From contig CM024174.1 in NCBI GenBank assembly GCA_013433145.1, positions 5,170,336 to 5,234,335 of the forward strand: a stretch of DNA of 64,000 nt, in the 5' to 3' direction. Under the pieces are notes generated by a model, which ran no database searches, was not told where the DNA came from, and worked only from the letters and a program-made list of their open reading frames with translations. The DNA comes from Ascaris suum (lineage: Eukaryota > Nematoda > Chromadorea > Rhabditida > Ascarididae). The position numbers and the translations under genes were made by a program. Shown piece after piece: positions 13,362-26,605 of this stretch. Position 1 is the stretch's first letter. Each line of letters starts with the position of its first letter.

Positions 13362-15022
13362 CTGCAAAGAGAACGAGAGTGGAATTTCCAGAATTTGTTA
13401 AACCTTTGCAAAGATTTCCTCTATGGAGACACAACGTGAAATCGATTATAAAACTTTCATTCCATTTAACTTAAATTTCCAATTCATTCAGAGTTGAATT
13501 CATGATTCCTTTAAAAATTTTCAAACTTCATCTTAATAGAAAATATCCCCTTTTCTCGACCACTCCTCGATGTTTAATGTTTTCGATGATTCAGAAGCTC
13601 TATTCAAGCTTTGCATCCAAAACACCTATTAGGAGAATATCACGTCAGTGTTATTGCTATGAAGCTCTCTCCTTCCTAATCCACCTTGCAGTACTCTCTT
13701 CTCCCAGTGTTGCCCTTAAACTCTAATCTCCGCTTCCACTCTGCTCTATACTAGACAACGTGAGGTAGTCATAAACAACGATTGATTCAAGGAAAAAGGC
13801 AGTTATACAGACATTCTGCCGTTCACAGTGTAGCTCATATGGCAAGGTCGCCTTATTATTTCGTTGCCCAAATTGCACATAAAAAAGCGATCCGCCTCGA
13901 TGGCAAATTCGCATCGGATCATTTCCCCAAAAAAACCTCTTCGTCGCCGACAAGTCTATCAACATCGAACTCTCAAGGTTGCTGCTCGTTATTTAAGGAC
14001 ACTATTGTGCTTAAACAATACCTTTTCCACTTTTAATAACCTATTCACTCCGAAATTTCCACTTGAAATGCAATAGGCAATATTGCACTTTTGAGATCTT
14101 TTCACATTTCCTCCGCTGAAATTGTTCGGTGTTTCGAGTGCTCTCGTAAAATTTGTCCTACCAGCGATTTGATCGTTCCATTTTTCACAACTTGCAGCCT
14201 GTAGATGATTCACGCTTATTTCGACGAATCACCGTAAACTCAAGCTTGGGACTCAAAAAAAAATTGACAGCCAGAAACATAATGACCGAGCAGTATTAAT
14301 GACAAGTCTTATACAGTAGTGTTGATAAATATCTAGGCGAGACTCAGCACCTAAAACAGCTATAACCCATCTCGCGAGCACACTGTCTTGTAATATTCAT
14401 TTAGTCGTCAACTTTCTTCTATGAACGCACTAAACTGCCCGAACGTTTATGTGAAATGCGCTAACATATGACAACAATTTCGCTACAAATATGACGTCAT
14501 AATTGATATGACACTAATATAAGCTGCAAATATAATGTAGAAAAAACAAAATGCTCATAAAGGTTTCTGCTTTTATGAACTTGATCCGTGCACAATGAAA
14601 ATTTTGCCTATAAAAATGTGCAGTTGTTTAAACATTGGTGCGGCGAAAAATGATTCAGAAAAATGTCGCCAGTTTATCGTCATAAAAGCAGTAATAAACG
14701 CAAAGGCCGGATGGATTATTGGCCAACTTATGATGACGACTTGGAACAGGTGCACGACGTACGGCGGAAGCTAAAAAGGAAGTGGCCCGATCGGCGAAAA
14801 AACAAGGAATAGACCGCCGACCAATTTGGCTAAGGAAATAATAAAAGTGAATCAGTGAGGATTGCAACGACACATAAAACAATAAATTCACACCTTTTGC
14901 GCGTTAATAATAGGTATGCGATGAATGGCGTGTCGAGAAGCACATAAATAATCAATTATTGAGGGGGTGCTAGTCGACCCGATTCATTGGTTGACGATCA
15001 TTGATGAGAAATAATTATAAAT

Positions 15023-15070
15023 CGAATAAATTAACGAGATTAAGGAATTGTTCCTCGTTAACTTAATTCG
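15023..15070. other. Imperfect hairpin, about 16-bp stem
   Basis: CGAATAAATTAACGAG is followed after a 15-base loop by CTCGTTAACTTAATTCG. The two arms are complementary over most of their length. No coding context; it may be a small palindromic repeat or a chance hairpin. Confidence 0.6.
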
Positions 15071-16078
15071 GGAGTCATCCCGTCGAAAACAATAAGCACA
15101 ACTGCACTAACGAGTTAGCATCTCGGTTACGACTCCTCAGTTGTTTCAGCTGCTCTTCGATTCTCTTCTTTCCATGCATCTATACATCCAATTATTGCTC
15201 TACATTTCGCTTGAATGCTATAACGAGGTTTTTTATTTTGTACACACATTCCAACAATGCTTTTTATTGATCGATAATGTTAATCAATTATCGATGGATG
15301 CATATCTTGTGATAGCGAAACGCAAAGCTTATGAGGTGACCGATAGTTTGGAATAATACATAGGGAAAAGCAGGCATTCATTAGATTTTCCGAAGCGAAC
15401 ATTCCGAATATTTACTAAATCCAATTGTAGAAAACTTGGAGCATTAAAAAGGTTAGCACTACTGATCATCGAACTTCAGTGTTACTAATCGAGTTAACCT
15501 TGAGCTCAGATTGATTCCAAGAAAAAAAAAACTAGACCGCGTTCGTGATTAATAAGAAAGAATAGAAAGTGTCAGGAATCCAGACGATCAATGAAATACA
15601 TATTAAATCTTTAAAAAGCTCGTCTTATTTTGGAAAAAAAAGACTTAAGCTGCTCATAAATTTCGTTCGCGACAGATCAAGAGTTTCATAGAAAAAGCAG
15701 CTAGGACATAGGCATAATCGATCACAGTTGCTTCGTCATCTCAAGCAATTCGAATTACTTTGGCGATCATTGTTCTGAGAGCTCAGCTTAGATAGTATCG
15801 AAGTGCCGAACTCTTATATTCTTTTCATCACCACTTTTTCATCCAACCGGAAGCAAATATAAAAACCCTAACCGATGTCAATGAGATTACCTACATAAAC
15901 TATTTCTTATGTATGTGTCGTTATAAATAAAGCAAACATTAAAGCTTATGGTCACCCTCTTCCCTCTTTCGTCCGACCTCGCTACAGGAATCGAACAATT
16001 TTTGCATTAAATAGAAAATGATATTTTAAAGGAATTGGTAAGTTGAATTGACGTGACCAGTGAATTAAAAATCGGTAC

Positions 16079-16249
16079 TGCAAAAGGCATAAGTGTAAGT
16101 TAGATGTCGGCTCGATGAAAGAAGCAAATCTTCTCGGAATACAAAGCATTGCAAACAGCGAAGGACAGCCGTGCGGTGTGCTTCAGCTAGCAATAACAAC
16201 GACCCAGTTAGCTCGTTAGGTTGATTTACAAGCCATTGCAACCGTAAAA
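16079..16249 (-). CDS. Candidate N-terminal-half exon of the karyopherin gene
   Basis: A minus-strand frame follows the acceptor GTGTACAG at 16250-16251. It contains AHRTAVLRCLQCFVFREDLL, which fits the importin-13/transportin-3 pattern in which a helix ending VLKCFSSWV or VFRCLGSWF lies in the N-terminal third. The order relative to the downstream exons is right. The 3' end is uncertain: GT candidates lie after 16079 or earlier in the frame. The 16.0-13.4 kb interval should hold several further exons that I could not recognise, so linkage to the gene at 6.8-13.0 kb is inferred. Confidence 0.35.
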
Positions 16250-16259
16250 CTGTACACAC

Positions 16260-19200
16260 ACTTCACAGCAACACAGCTACACGTCCTGTTCAGTAGCCCC
16301 ATAAAGCCTCGTGTTATCCTTTAAAGCTGCCATCTCAACTAACACCATTCTCCCGCTAAAACATTTCAAGGCGACAAACCGAAAGAGGGAGCCTCTTACA
16401 AGCCAATTTCAGCTGTGGCCTGAAATGCCAACAATATGTTCATAAATCTTTAGAAACCTATGCTGGAAGCAGAAAATCAAGTGAATAGCGTGCAATTTTA
16501 CATGAAACCTAATAAGACCTTAATTAAAACTACACTGACAACTGAATGCTGCGACTGGGCACAAAATTTTATAAATGCCCCCACGGAAGCATTATTAACC
16601 ACAAATATGCCTGCTGTTTCAAGGCATCACAGCGGAGCTAAACATGCATGAATGAATGTGCAAATTGCGGAAGCGAATTCGAGAAGGAAGTCCACAGTGC
16701 CCATTCTGCTTCATCAAACACAACAATTATACACCGGAATTGATGAAATTAAAATATAAAAGCAGAATAACGTAATACTTTGTAACGCTGTTGTAATTTG
16801 TCTCTTATTAGTTTATAGTACAGTTTACTTCTTATTACTCCAACATTTAAAAAACAATTAGAAATAGAAGAACGACACGGATTACAAAATTAAGCGAGTA
16901 AAAAGAAAAGAAATCTTATTTTAAATGGGCATTTTAGCTAATGCAACAAATTTCTTTGCATTTGGACGATTCTATACAACATAACACTGGAGATTTATTC
17001 AATAGACATGTAGTAATAACTTGTTGCAATAGTGACATATTCTTCTATCTTCCTTTAAGAGTAGGAAGGGAATTCAAATTTGCACAGCGCTACACCAGTT
17101 TCCCTGCCCCTCTCCCGCTCATCTGCATATCGTCTTATCTGCAGGAGGCAAACCTTCGACAAGTCAGTGCTGTAGAACAATGCGCCGCAAACGATTTTGA
17201 AAGTTTTTTTTTTGACCTTTGGATTTTCGAAAAAGTAAGCTGGTGCAAGAAATCATGAAGATATTTTGCAAGCTTTGAATGTGTTAGGTTCTCGAAATAG
17301 ACGACGTCAGAACCGTTACAAGTTTTTATATTGTGATAGGTAGAGCTTGTGAAGTGCATTAAGGTATGAAATAAGCGCTAAATTTGTTGAAATCATGATA
17401 GAGATAAAAAATTATTAAATAAATCAAGCCAGCTCTCTGTACCTATTAATCCGGCAAGGCTCAAAGAAAAAATCTAAAAGAAACATTTCCATAGAAGATA
17501 ATAAGTCACAGTGGTGAAGTTATTGAAAAATGAAGCTAGTCATTAGGATGATATAAAATTACGTTATATTACATCCAAGAAAGCATAATATTTCGTATGA
17601 GGGCAGCGTTGTTTTCGATGTTCTACTCATCTCGATTTTCTCAGTTATTTTCAATTTCTTCATCCATTTTCGAGTTTCGGGCCCTTTTTTTGAATTGTTT
17701 CAAGGTGTTTATCTTATTTTTACGATCAATAATTTATCAGCACAATGAAACATTAGCATCTTCAAAGAACAATATTGTATTTTTTTAACGCAACGGGAAA
17801 ACGTTGCAAAGGGGTGTCTGTTGCAAGTAGAAGCTATGTATATTGCCGCAGTGCTAGACGGCTGCCACAATTGGAACAAAGCGCGTAAAATTTTACACAT
17901 CAATCACAATACCAACAAATGTTAACTCAATGTCTCGATGAACACAAAGAAAGTGGAACAAACGCTTAGAAGAAACGAGGCTGTAATAGTTCCTATACTG
18001 TACTACTTTCTAGCAAATAATGTTTGAATATCGTAGTCGGGCATGCTATTTCTTGGTGTTGGGCAGACACAATAGGTGATTTCACAAAAACTAGAAAAAT
18101 GCGTCAGAAAATATAGCACAAAATGTGCGTCTACAATCACAGTTCAATCACATCCGATCAATCACTTCAATAAAAAGTTATGAAAGATGTAAAATAATAC
18201 GTCTACAGATTAACTGGTAATTAACTGATAAACTATAAATTAACAAATTAACTGACCTCTTTTATGAATTTTTATGCATTTTTTGCACATTTATTTGAAA
18301 AGGTTTATTGTAGAAGTCTCTAACTTTCACACCTGCACTTGCGTGCATATTTGCGTAAGTTGTGTCTATCTATCTGATTGCTCCAATTGGAGAACTACTA
18401 AAGTTGAAGGGAGCACGTGTGACGGGTATGAATAATGCACACCATAGGTTAATTAATATGTATGACTTTGAAAGAAGTTTCTGGCAATTAAGGTGCGCAA
18501 AAACTTGCATTCTTTTTAAACAAGTTGGATCGCAGAAAACTGAATCTTTTCTAGAAGACAAATGCGAAACAGTCGCAAGCTGCTGTATAGATACCTAAAA
18601 ATAAAAGAAGCAATTAAAATATGAATGCGCCAATATGCAAATTATACTAACTGTTGATAGGTTATGCGGTTAGTCAACTGGATATGCGAAATGCAAAAAT
18701 CTCTGCGAATACAGACTAGCGAAATTGCCTGGTGAAAGGTGGTGCACTGAATGACGTAAAAGCCATCAAAATTGACAAGGCTTACAAAATTCTGTTATGC
18801 AAATTGGCTGTGAAAAAATTTATTGCAGGTGATGCGAAAGCGATTGATAACCTCGATTATTATTTACTTTAGCGATAAAAATGTACTTGGAAAATATTGA
18901 ACAAAAGTGTCCTCCAATATGGATACATGAAAGAACACAGACTATCATGTGAGCTGTGAACACTCGCAGTTCAAGAGGATAACATCTTTATCTCAAAAAT
19001 CGCTTCCGTTGCATGAAAAGTGTTGCAGTTGCATGAAAGAATGCTGATTGTCAAAGAATCTTGTGAGGCTTCCATTCAGGAGTCCTCTATGACGCTCTCT
19101 TTTAGAGAGCAAAAATTGAAGAGGAAAACGAGACATCGACGGTGACACCAATTTTACTATGATAACAAAGACAAACTCGGCATTTAAAAAGAAGAACTTT

Positions 19201-22200
19201 TTAACAATGAAAAACTGACTGCATTTGTAATTTAGAAAATCTCGTTCGTGGACGATTTTAGAAGCTAACGGTAGATTTCTAGCAAAGAAAGCAGTAATGA
19301 GATGCTGTGTCAAGTGACAAATGGCAAGGACACCGCTAACGTAAGTTTTACAGCGAAATAACGAACATATTTGCATAACTAAATCGCTACGCATATTTTC
19401 GGCGAAGAAAGCCATGAATGCAGGATAGCAATCGTTTATTTTATGTAAACAGATATCGTTTGTACGTTTTCCTTATGAGAAGAAATGGTAAAGTTCATGA
19501 GACGACGAGAATGCGTGCCGCGCCACGGCTGGTTTACGGGTTGACTAAAACAACTTGCTGCTCACAAGGATGGTCGCTATAAGCAGTTGGGCAAACACGA
19601 TAACAAAACCTTCTTAATACCTTTCAAGAGAACATTTTTCTCGTATTTTGACTTAAAGGATGGTAGAAAGAGTTAGTGAACGATCTGTAATTGCCAAAAA
19701 CATCTCTAAAAACAGTTTGCAGAAGTATGCTATCGCGCTAATTTCACGTAATATGCAACAAAATAGCTCAAAACATCGTAGAAGCGAAAATTTCCGAGAT
19801 CCTATCAACAAATCGCTAAATAAGAATGGAATTGAATAAAACTTTTTCGTCCAGAAAATATTAATCAATTACAACTAAACATGCGATATATGTGTATATT
19901 ATAGTCTATGAATGGATCATCAAGTGCTTGTGAAGATTTTCACTTGAAAGTTATCGGTAAACTGCTAGGGTTTAATAGCGCTCAATTATGATTCCATCAA
20001 TTACGCCCTGTCTACGGTTAGGTTTGTGGTACCATATGGGTACTAACAATATTAGGTAACACCAATGTAGCTCGCACCAGCTGGATGAGAATAGGGTGGA
20101 TGATCGATGAAAGTAGGTATAAAGTCATTAAGGGATCAGAGGTTGGTGAGGTGAATGCATACATCCGCCAATACGCTTGCAAATCGACCAGCAATTGTGT
20201 TCAATTGAGTGTGAAATTGAAAGGAAACTCAAGGAACGGATACCGCGAAAAAGCGTTCATTTCAGGACTACAGCGGGCTCGTTTCATGCATAAATTTCGT
20301 CTTCACAACTGTGTGTTTTCCAGATGTTTGTTGAAAAAAAATACCATAAAACTTCGAATACTATTTCCTCCTTTTAATCGATTACATCTTTCGATTGCAA
20401 CCCGCTTAAAAATTTGGTGGCACGCTCTCTGCATTGAATGAGTATCAGCTGGAGCACTTGAAGTCATATTTATTAACGTTTCATGAAGGGTTGCTAATCT
20501 TGAAGTTTCCTGCTTCATGTGAACTTTCTAGGCTCTTTACACTTAAAAAATCACTCCCTGCCACCAATACAACGGAATCGAATCGATCAAAAGTGCTGAA
20601 GTTGGTGATTCACTGACGGAATATAAGTATACCCATTGCGGGTATCGAATTGCATAACCGCTGAATTTTTTTAATGCTCAGCAATGAACTTTTTTTGTGA
20701 AATGATAATTGTGCACGTGTACAGCACCAGACAGCTGCTACCAAACTCGCAACCACAATCCGCTTATGGCGGTTGAAAATATGAGCGAAAAAATTCATAA
20801 ATACTAAAAAAATACAGCAAAAGGTAGCAGTTTATGAGAAGAATACAAAATCTTTCCTAGCTCGAAGGCCTCTTAAATAGAAAACGCATCGACGAAACTT
20901 CTGAGACATACAAAATCTTATTCATCCCAAGATCCTGACTGAAAGAAAGAAATTTATTCTCTTTCTCCACGATTTCCTTTAAACTGGAAAAACAGCAAGC
21001 TTTGGCATTTTTTGAACAGTATTTTTTCAAGTGGAAAACCGTTTCAACAGTCGAAATCACCTTTCAAGGCATACTCACTCACAACGGAACATATAAAAGA
21101 TTTACAAACGTCCTTAATCGTTATTGCTTATAAAGAATTTAGTGGAGTGACTCTTATTCACAAACAGCGATCTAACTTCACTATTTACTTCCATAACAGC
21201 ATTTAGCGGGAAATGTTTTTACTATGGTTAATTCGGCAAGTTTGCAAAATTTATTCATTTTCAAAGGCATACGTTAAATATATTTAAGAGCTATAAATAA
21301 TCTCCATTCACTTCAGCAATTCTCAATAAAGCATCCACAAAACGCAATCCATTATAAACGAAATGTCATTCACAGCCCAATATGTAAATAAAATGCAAGC
21401 TAAATCACTGACGTAGAGGATTATGTGCACATCGTATCCAATACGCATTGCGGTCACTTCAGTCATGAATTAATCTTCGTAGCGTTTCATAAATTCCTTC
21501 TGAAAATGATTCTTATATCAGATGAATAGATAAATGAACGCCCTAAAAACTGTTTCTCCTTAAGTTCCATCATTCAGGATGCTCATTGCAACGCTAAATG
21601 CTTGTTTGTTTGCCATTTATGCTCTATGCATCGAAGAGAGCGGACATTAGGAGATTAACTTTTAATGATTTATGGATAAATAATAGAACGGAAACGAAAC
21701 ATTATTGTGGAACAAAGTGAACGATAAAAGAGGAAAAGAAAGTATTGCAGAAAACGAAAAAAATAAAATCGATTCTAATAATTTGTTTTCGAAACGAAAT
21801 GTGAATATAAATACAAACAAAATTTATGATGTATGCAAACAGAGAAGTAATATTTTGATATGAGGCCATTACGGAGCACAGACTTGCAACTGCAAAGATA
21901 TCTTTTTGGTTATTTTTAATGTCTTTTAGACGATTCTTTGTTATGGTTTTATAGTTGATGGCATCGGCATTGTTTTGTCGCCTCTTTTAAATTTTAAAGT
22001 ATTATTGGTGGAAGCAAAGAAAAATGTTCACATCAGTGCTAGATTTTTCAAAAGTCGTTTCAAAGAAATCCCTCGGAAAGCACCGAAATTTCTGCAGAAA
22101 CTTTCTTCTTCATTATCTCAATATGCCCACTCGACTTTAGTTCCATTTGAGATACTCAAATTTTTATTTAATGCTATCGGTTAGACTGTCATAAATCCAT

Positions 22201-22270
22201 AAGAAATAACAAGCGCAAAACAAAGTTTTATTATTCGCTGCTGATAAGTTGCACAAATAAAATGAAAAGA
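16260..22270. other. Gene-poor stretch, no confident gene
   Basis: This would be the place for 5' exons of the minus-strand karyopherin gene if it extends upstream, but I recognised none. The longest frame (18993-19415, minus, 140 codons) has no family motif and turns phenylalanine-rich in its second half. A frame at 20857-20988 (minus) follows a good TTTTTCCAG acceptor and ends in a stop after about 43 codons; it could be a terminal exon but matches nothing I know. Confidence 0.4.
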
Positions 22271-22308
22271 AAGAAGCTATTTAACCAATCGCGATAAAAA
22301 GCAACTAC

Positions 22309-22504
22309 CCAAGCAGCTAAACAATCCCTCATTCAAACCAACAATATAAACATCACAGATCACAATGCACAGAACACAAAAAGACTTCATTCGTCTGATG
22401 TGTTGTTTCAATGCATAAAATGCGATGAAATTAGCGATTAGAGAAAACCACGTAGACGATGCACAAAAGGAATATGCAAATGTCTTCAAGCAAAATCTTG
22501 TCAT
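22309..22504 (-). CDS. Possible first exon of a nematode seven-transmembrane receptor
   Basis: From an ATG at 22504 the minus strand encodes about 65 residues with two hydrophobic helices around a short basic loop. FSLIANFIAFYAL has an Asn where TM1 of serpentine receptors carries it, then KQHIRRMKS, then FCVLCIVICDVYIVG with an Asp in the second helix. This TM1-loop-TM2 pattern is typical of nematode chemoreceptor-type GPCRs. A usable donor (TTGG/GTAGTT) follows. No later exons were recognised, so this may be chance or a relic. Confidence 0.25.
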
Positions 22505-23585
22505 TCATTCCTACTCCGGCTGTGAGTGTCGCAAAAGTCTTCAAATGACACAACAGTGATCGTCCGCCCCAAAAAAATTGCGCATACAAAAAATTGCATT
22601 GGAGAGGTCGTGTGTGGATAACTGCAATATAATTATAGTCTTTTACTCGCTCTAATAATGAAATTACTCCTTAATATGTCAATTTTTGAGTGTGCAACTT
22701 ACGAGTTTGAAAAATCATAAATTCTGCGTAAACGAACGTTGAGTATTGCAGAGTGTTCTACTGCAGAAATACGAATGAATTTGTCTGATTAGATGCACAC
22801 GAGCACTCATTGACTTTTGATGGATATGTTTCCCGAGTAGCAATTTTGCATATCATAACCGAAATCTTGTTCTCATATTGTTCATACTATTATAGTGTTC
22901 ATTTATCATATTCACTAGTATTGTTAGCCAATAACACCAATTATTTCGACGAGGATATTGTCGACTAACATCTCTATAAGCGGAAGTGAACTGAAGTGGA
23001 CAACTGAAGAACAAAAGTATACTGCTAAGTAAACAAAACGAATTGAATAAAAATTGTCGAAGAGATTTTGACCGTTGAACATTCTCACGATGGACGAGAG
23101 TGGACACTTGGCGTGATTGTTCGCAGCTGAATGAAACAATATGCGTGAAGAAATGTGCAAATGTTTGCGTCCAACTTCGCGAAGGCTCTTAATCGTAGCA
23201 CAAGCAATTATGTGCTCGCATTAGTTGCATTATTACGCAACACAATTGCGAAGAAAAACACCTGCGTTGAGGTCAACATGAAATTATAATATTTATAAAG
23301 CACATAAGATATAGGAAATATGCTCCAAGAAATTATTTTATTATGTTAGAAATTTACGATATTTTGGAAAATCGAAACGATGTTTCTTTTATATTATTTA
23401 TTGTTTCTTCGCCAAAAAGTAACAGGAAATAAGGCTAGTGAACTGCCTTATCAATAATAAAATCTAATTTATACAATCCTGCTCGTGATTCAGTTTCAAA
23501 AGTCACCTTTTATAGTTTAGAAGGAGAAATATGACGGAAATCTAACACAACTGAAAAGTGACATATAATCGCAGCACACTATTAC

Positions 23586-23730
23586 CATAATAAAAGACAT
23601 GACGGAGCACTATTGAATATTTTATGCAACGCTGACATAGTTGCACTATCAATCCCAATAATGAGCTTGTTATTATAGAACAATACAAATGGTTTAGTAA
23701 CGATGCCGAATTTTGAGGGTGTTTTTCTCA
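23586..23730 (-). CDS. Possible exon encoding the C-terminal half of a thioredoxin fold
   Basis: After an acceptor (TTTTATAG at 23731-23732) the minus strand reads TPSKFGIVTKPFVLFYNNKL followed by IIGIDSATMSALHKIFNSA. This lines up without gaps with the second half of thioredoxins: KYGI, the cis-proline, the strand LLLF, then the last helix. A donor-like GTAATA follows. The half bearing CxxC should lie upstream (above 23.9 kb), but I could not find it. It may be part of a thioredoxin-domain protein, a relic, or chance. Confidence 0.25.
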
Positions 23731-26586
23731 CTATAAAACATGCTTGAAGGAAGATCCACACATCGCTGACTACAGTAAACGATAGAAGATCCACGACTTT
23801 GAAGCTTGCCGAGCAAACACACTGTCGAAACTTGTTCGGCATACAAGAAATGTGTCACATATAAGAAACGATTTTTGTCGGTAATTTTTATCACGATATG
23901 CACTAAGAGTGAAATTAACCTTTAAAGTCGCAGTGATCTCTTTAGAAGAAAAGTATTTTTACATTCATTCCCACAAATTTTGTTGTATTATTAGCATAGT
24001 AATATCTCCAAAGTGAATGGAATCAATCTTCTTATGAGTCCTTTAAAAGATTACAAAAATCTTGAAAATCAATCGATGCGATATTGTTCACAAATTGCTC
24101 GCCAAAGCAATTTTATTTTTTTCATCACCATTGAAAACAATCGACAAGTATTGCTTTGGCAAAAAATGTTGATTCGAGAGAAAAAACCAGTAAGAATAAT
24201 GCAACGATTAACGCTCAACGATAAGATGATACGGTGAACTGCCAGTTGAATATCTCAGTGAGCCTAAAATGCATTCGTTTATCGCAGTGAGAATATGAAC
24301 GAATTTTTCACGATCGATTACGAACTTAAATATATTTTAGTTCATTTTTTGCGATTTTCTAGTATAATGCGGAGAAAAATTATTCAAGAACTTTATCTAT
24401 CAACAAAATGAAAAATTAATTGGCAAATCCACTTTTGATCATAGTTTATTATTTGTAAAGTCATTTAAGTAATTATTAATCAAGTAAAGAATTTCAATTC
24501 TATTAGCAATAACTATGGTGCAATTCCCCTAGCATTCATGTAAATGGAGGCACATACAATTGGATAGTGGAATAGGTTGCCCACTGCACTCTAAATTATT
24601 CAAAGGAAATGCGATATGGTAGAGGAAATGCGCTGCTTTTTTTATGAAATACAATCGATTCGTGATTAGTCAAGAGCCGACAACTGAATGAATGAAGACG
24701 GTAATTTGTATAGATGTCAACAAATGTTTTCGGCATCATTGAACAAAGCAATATTACAGCATCCAAACGGTGATTGGCTATGAGCCCGTTGTGTCGGCGA
24801 GCTTTAGATCAGTGTCCCTTATTCGAGGTGCCAATGCAAAGAAATGGGCAGTGAACCGCAGGTGGTAGGAAATAGACGCTCGCTTGTTGGAGGAAGGGAT
24901 ATCCTATGGGTTCTAGAAACAACGAACATCTCATGTGACGAATACACATGGCTTTTCGGGGGTTAATTATGTTCATGAGAGCATTTCGCATGATTCTTCA
25001 ATGACCTCATTATGGGTACGGCTCACTATACTCGCCTATTCTAATTATAATATCCTCTTTGAGCACCTCTTCTTTCGCAGGAAAACTTTGCCACACTCCA
25101 CTTTTTCAACAATTCGTTCATAGAAAATATTGCTAAGGATGTGCTACTTACGCATAATGGGAGACATATTTAAGGACTGGCACTGGACTGGTACTGTTAT
25201 AAGGTGATTTTCTGCACATGTGGAACACATTAAGAAAACCTTTGTTTCTAAGGAATTTTCTTAGCAATTGTTCACTCTCATAAACATGGCGCATGTTATG
25301 TCCCTAAACAAATATTGTGAATCTAATGGCGAACGCCTTTCGAAGTGGCTGATTAACTAATTATTGAACTCGTTCAAATCTAGGCGAAGTCACGTTTGAG
25401 AGGTAAAGCCGTAGTCAGAAAAACCCTTTTGTGCTAGAAGGCCTTTCTTAGTAAGTCATCAAGCTATGCGCTCACTAGATAAATGCTGTAGCAGATAGCA
25501 GTGTACTTGAATATGCAAAAATAGGCGAAAGAATATAACCGATTAGTTGATTCTGATATAATGGCCTGCAAGCAATATGCCTAAGGGCATCAGCGTGCAA
25601 ATGATATTGCGTATTATATCGTCAAAGGTTTCAACTGTTTTTTGGTGCATTATTGAAGTACATGTATCTTATCAATATTTCGCCACTTATTGTCAACTAT
25701 AAAACGATAAGCTGTGCAGTCAGTCATCATTCAACGTGATTCAACATCTTTCCCATAAGAATATTCAAAACCTTTTGCTTTAATTGAATTCTCTTCAAAT
25801 GGATCTTTCATATTTTCATAAATATCTCTGCGATGGTTCATTGTCTTCGTAGGCTACAGTGTTTACGCTTGGCATATTTAATTACCGGAAAAGTAACAAT
25901 TCCATATAAGAGTCTTTTTTCAAGACAATTAGGATATTCAAGGTTACTGGCCGAGTAGTATCAAAAATATTATTGATTATGCCTTCGAGCATAAATCGTG
26001 AATTTTACCTGTTGCTGCAGGAAACTTACTCATTTGAATTATTTCGCTATCAAATGTTTGAAAAATCATTTTATGAGGTAATTCACGGTGAGTGAAATAT
26101 TCCTGAGTACACCTTAAGCAGTATTTCCACGCTAGTATTGAAATTTAGAACAGCATTCTAGTCTTTTTTTGCTCTGCGGCGGATCTTGCGGCAAGCTGAC
26201 ATTTCATTCTTTATTTTAACATCAATTCAACACATTATTGTTATCTTTATTCTATCAGATTGGGAATACGATATGCACATAGAAATTAACTGAGTAAAAA
26301 TTACACAAATATTTTTAATTTGTTGAAACAATATTCTAGAAATCGGATATCAGTTAAATGCTACATATTTGTCTCTCTATTTTTAAGATGGAACGAGTGG
26401 TAAGGGGGGTAGTAGCGGAAGGGACGTGTACCACTTTTGCGGCATGTCGAAATAGGGTACATATACGTTGATGCAGTGTCTGCATATCTATACATTCTCT
26501 TCCTTGTCCGTCGTATTATGATACAAACGGCTGCTGCCTCCCAGCTCTACTACCTCCATCCCCTCCTCCCTCCTCTCTTCCTCCCT

Positions 26587-26605
26587 CCCCCCCCCCCCCC
26601 CCCCC
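26587..26605. repeat. Poly-C run within a polypyrimidine tract
   Basis: Nineteen consecutive C residues end a CT-rich stretch that starts near 26536. Such runs are prone to length error in assemblies. Confidence 0.95.

Noticed and set aside
8646..16249. Reading the minus-strand exons as a cohesin loader (NIPBL/SCC2) protein
   Set aside because: Two exons fit loosely, but the 10.4, 7.5 and 6.9 kb exons do not. The importin-13/transportin-3 order explains more of them.
18993..19415. 140-codon minus-strand frame, one of the longest in the window
   Set aside because: Length is near the chance expectation, with no motif and a low-complexity second half.
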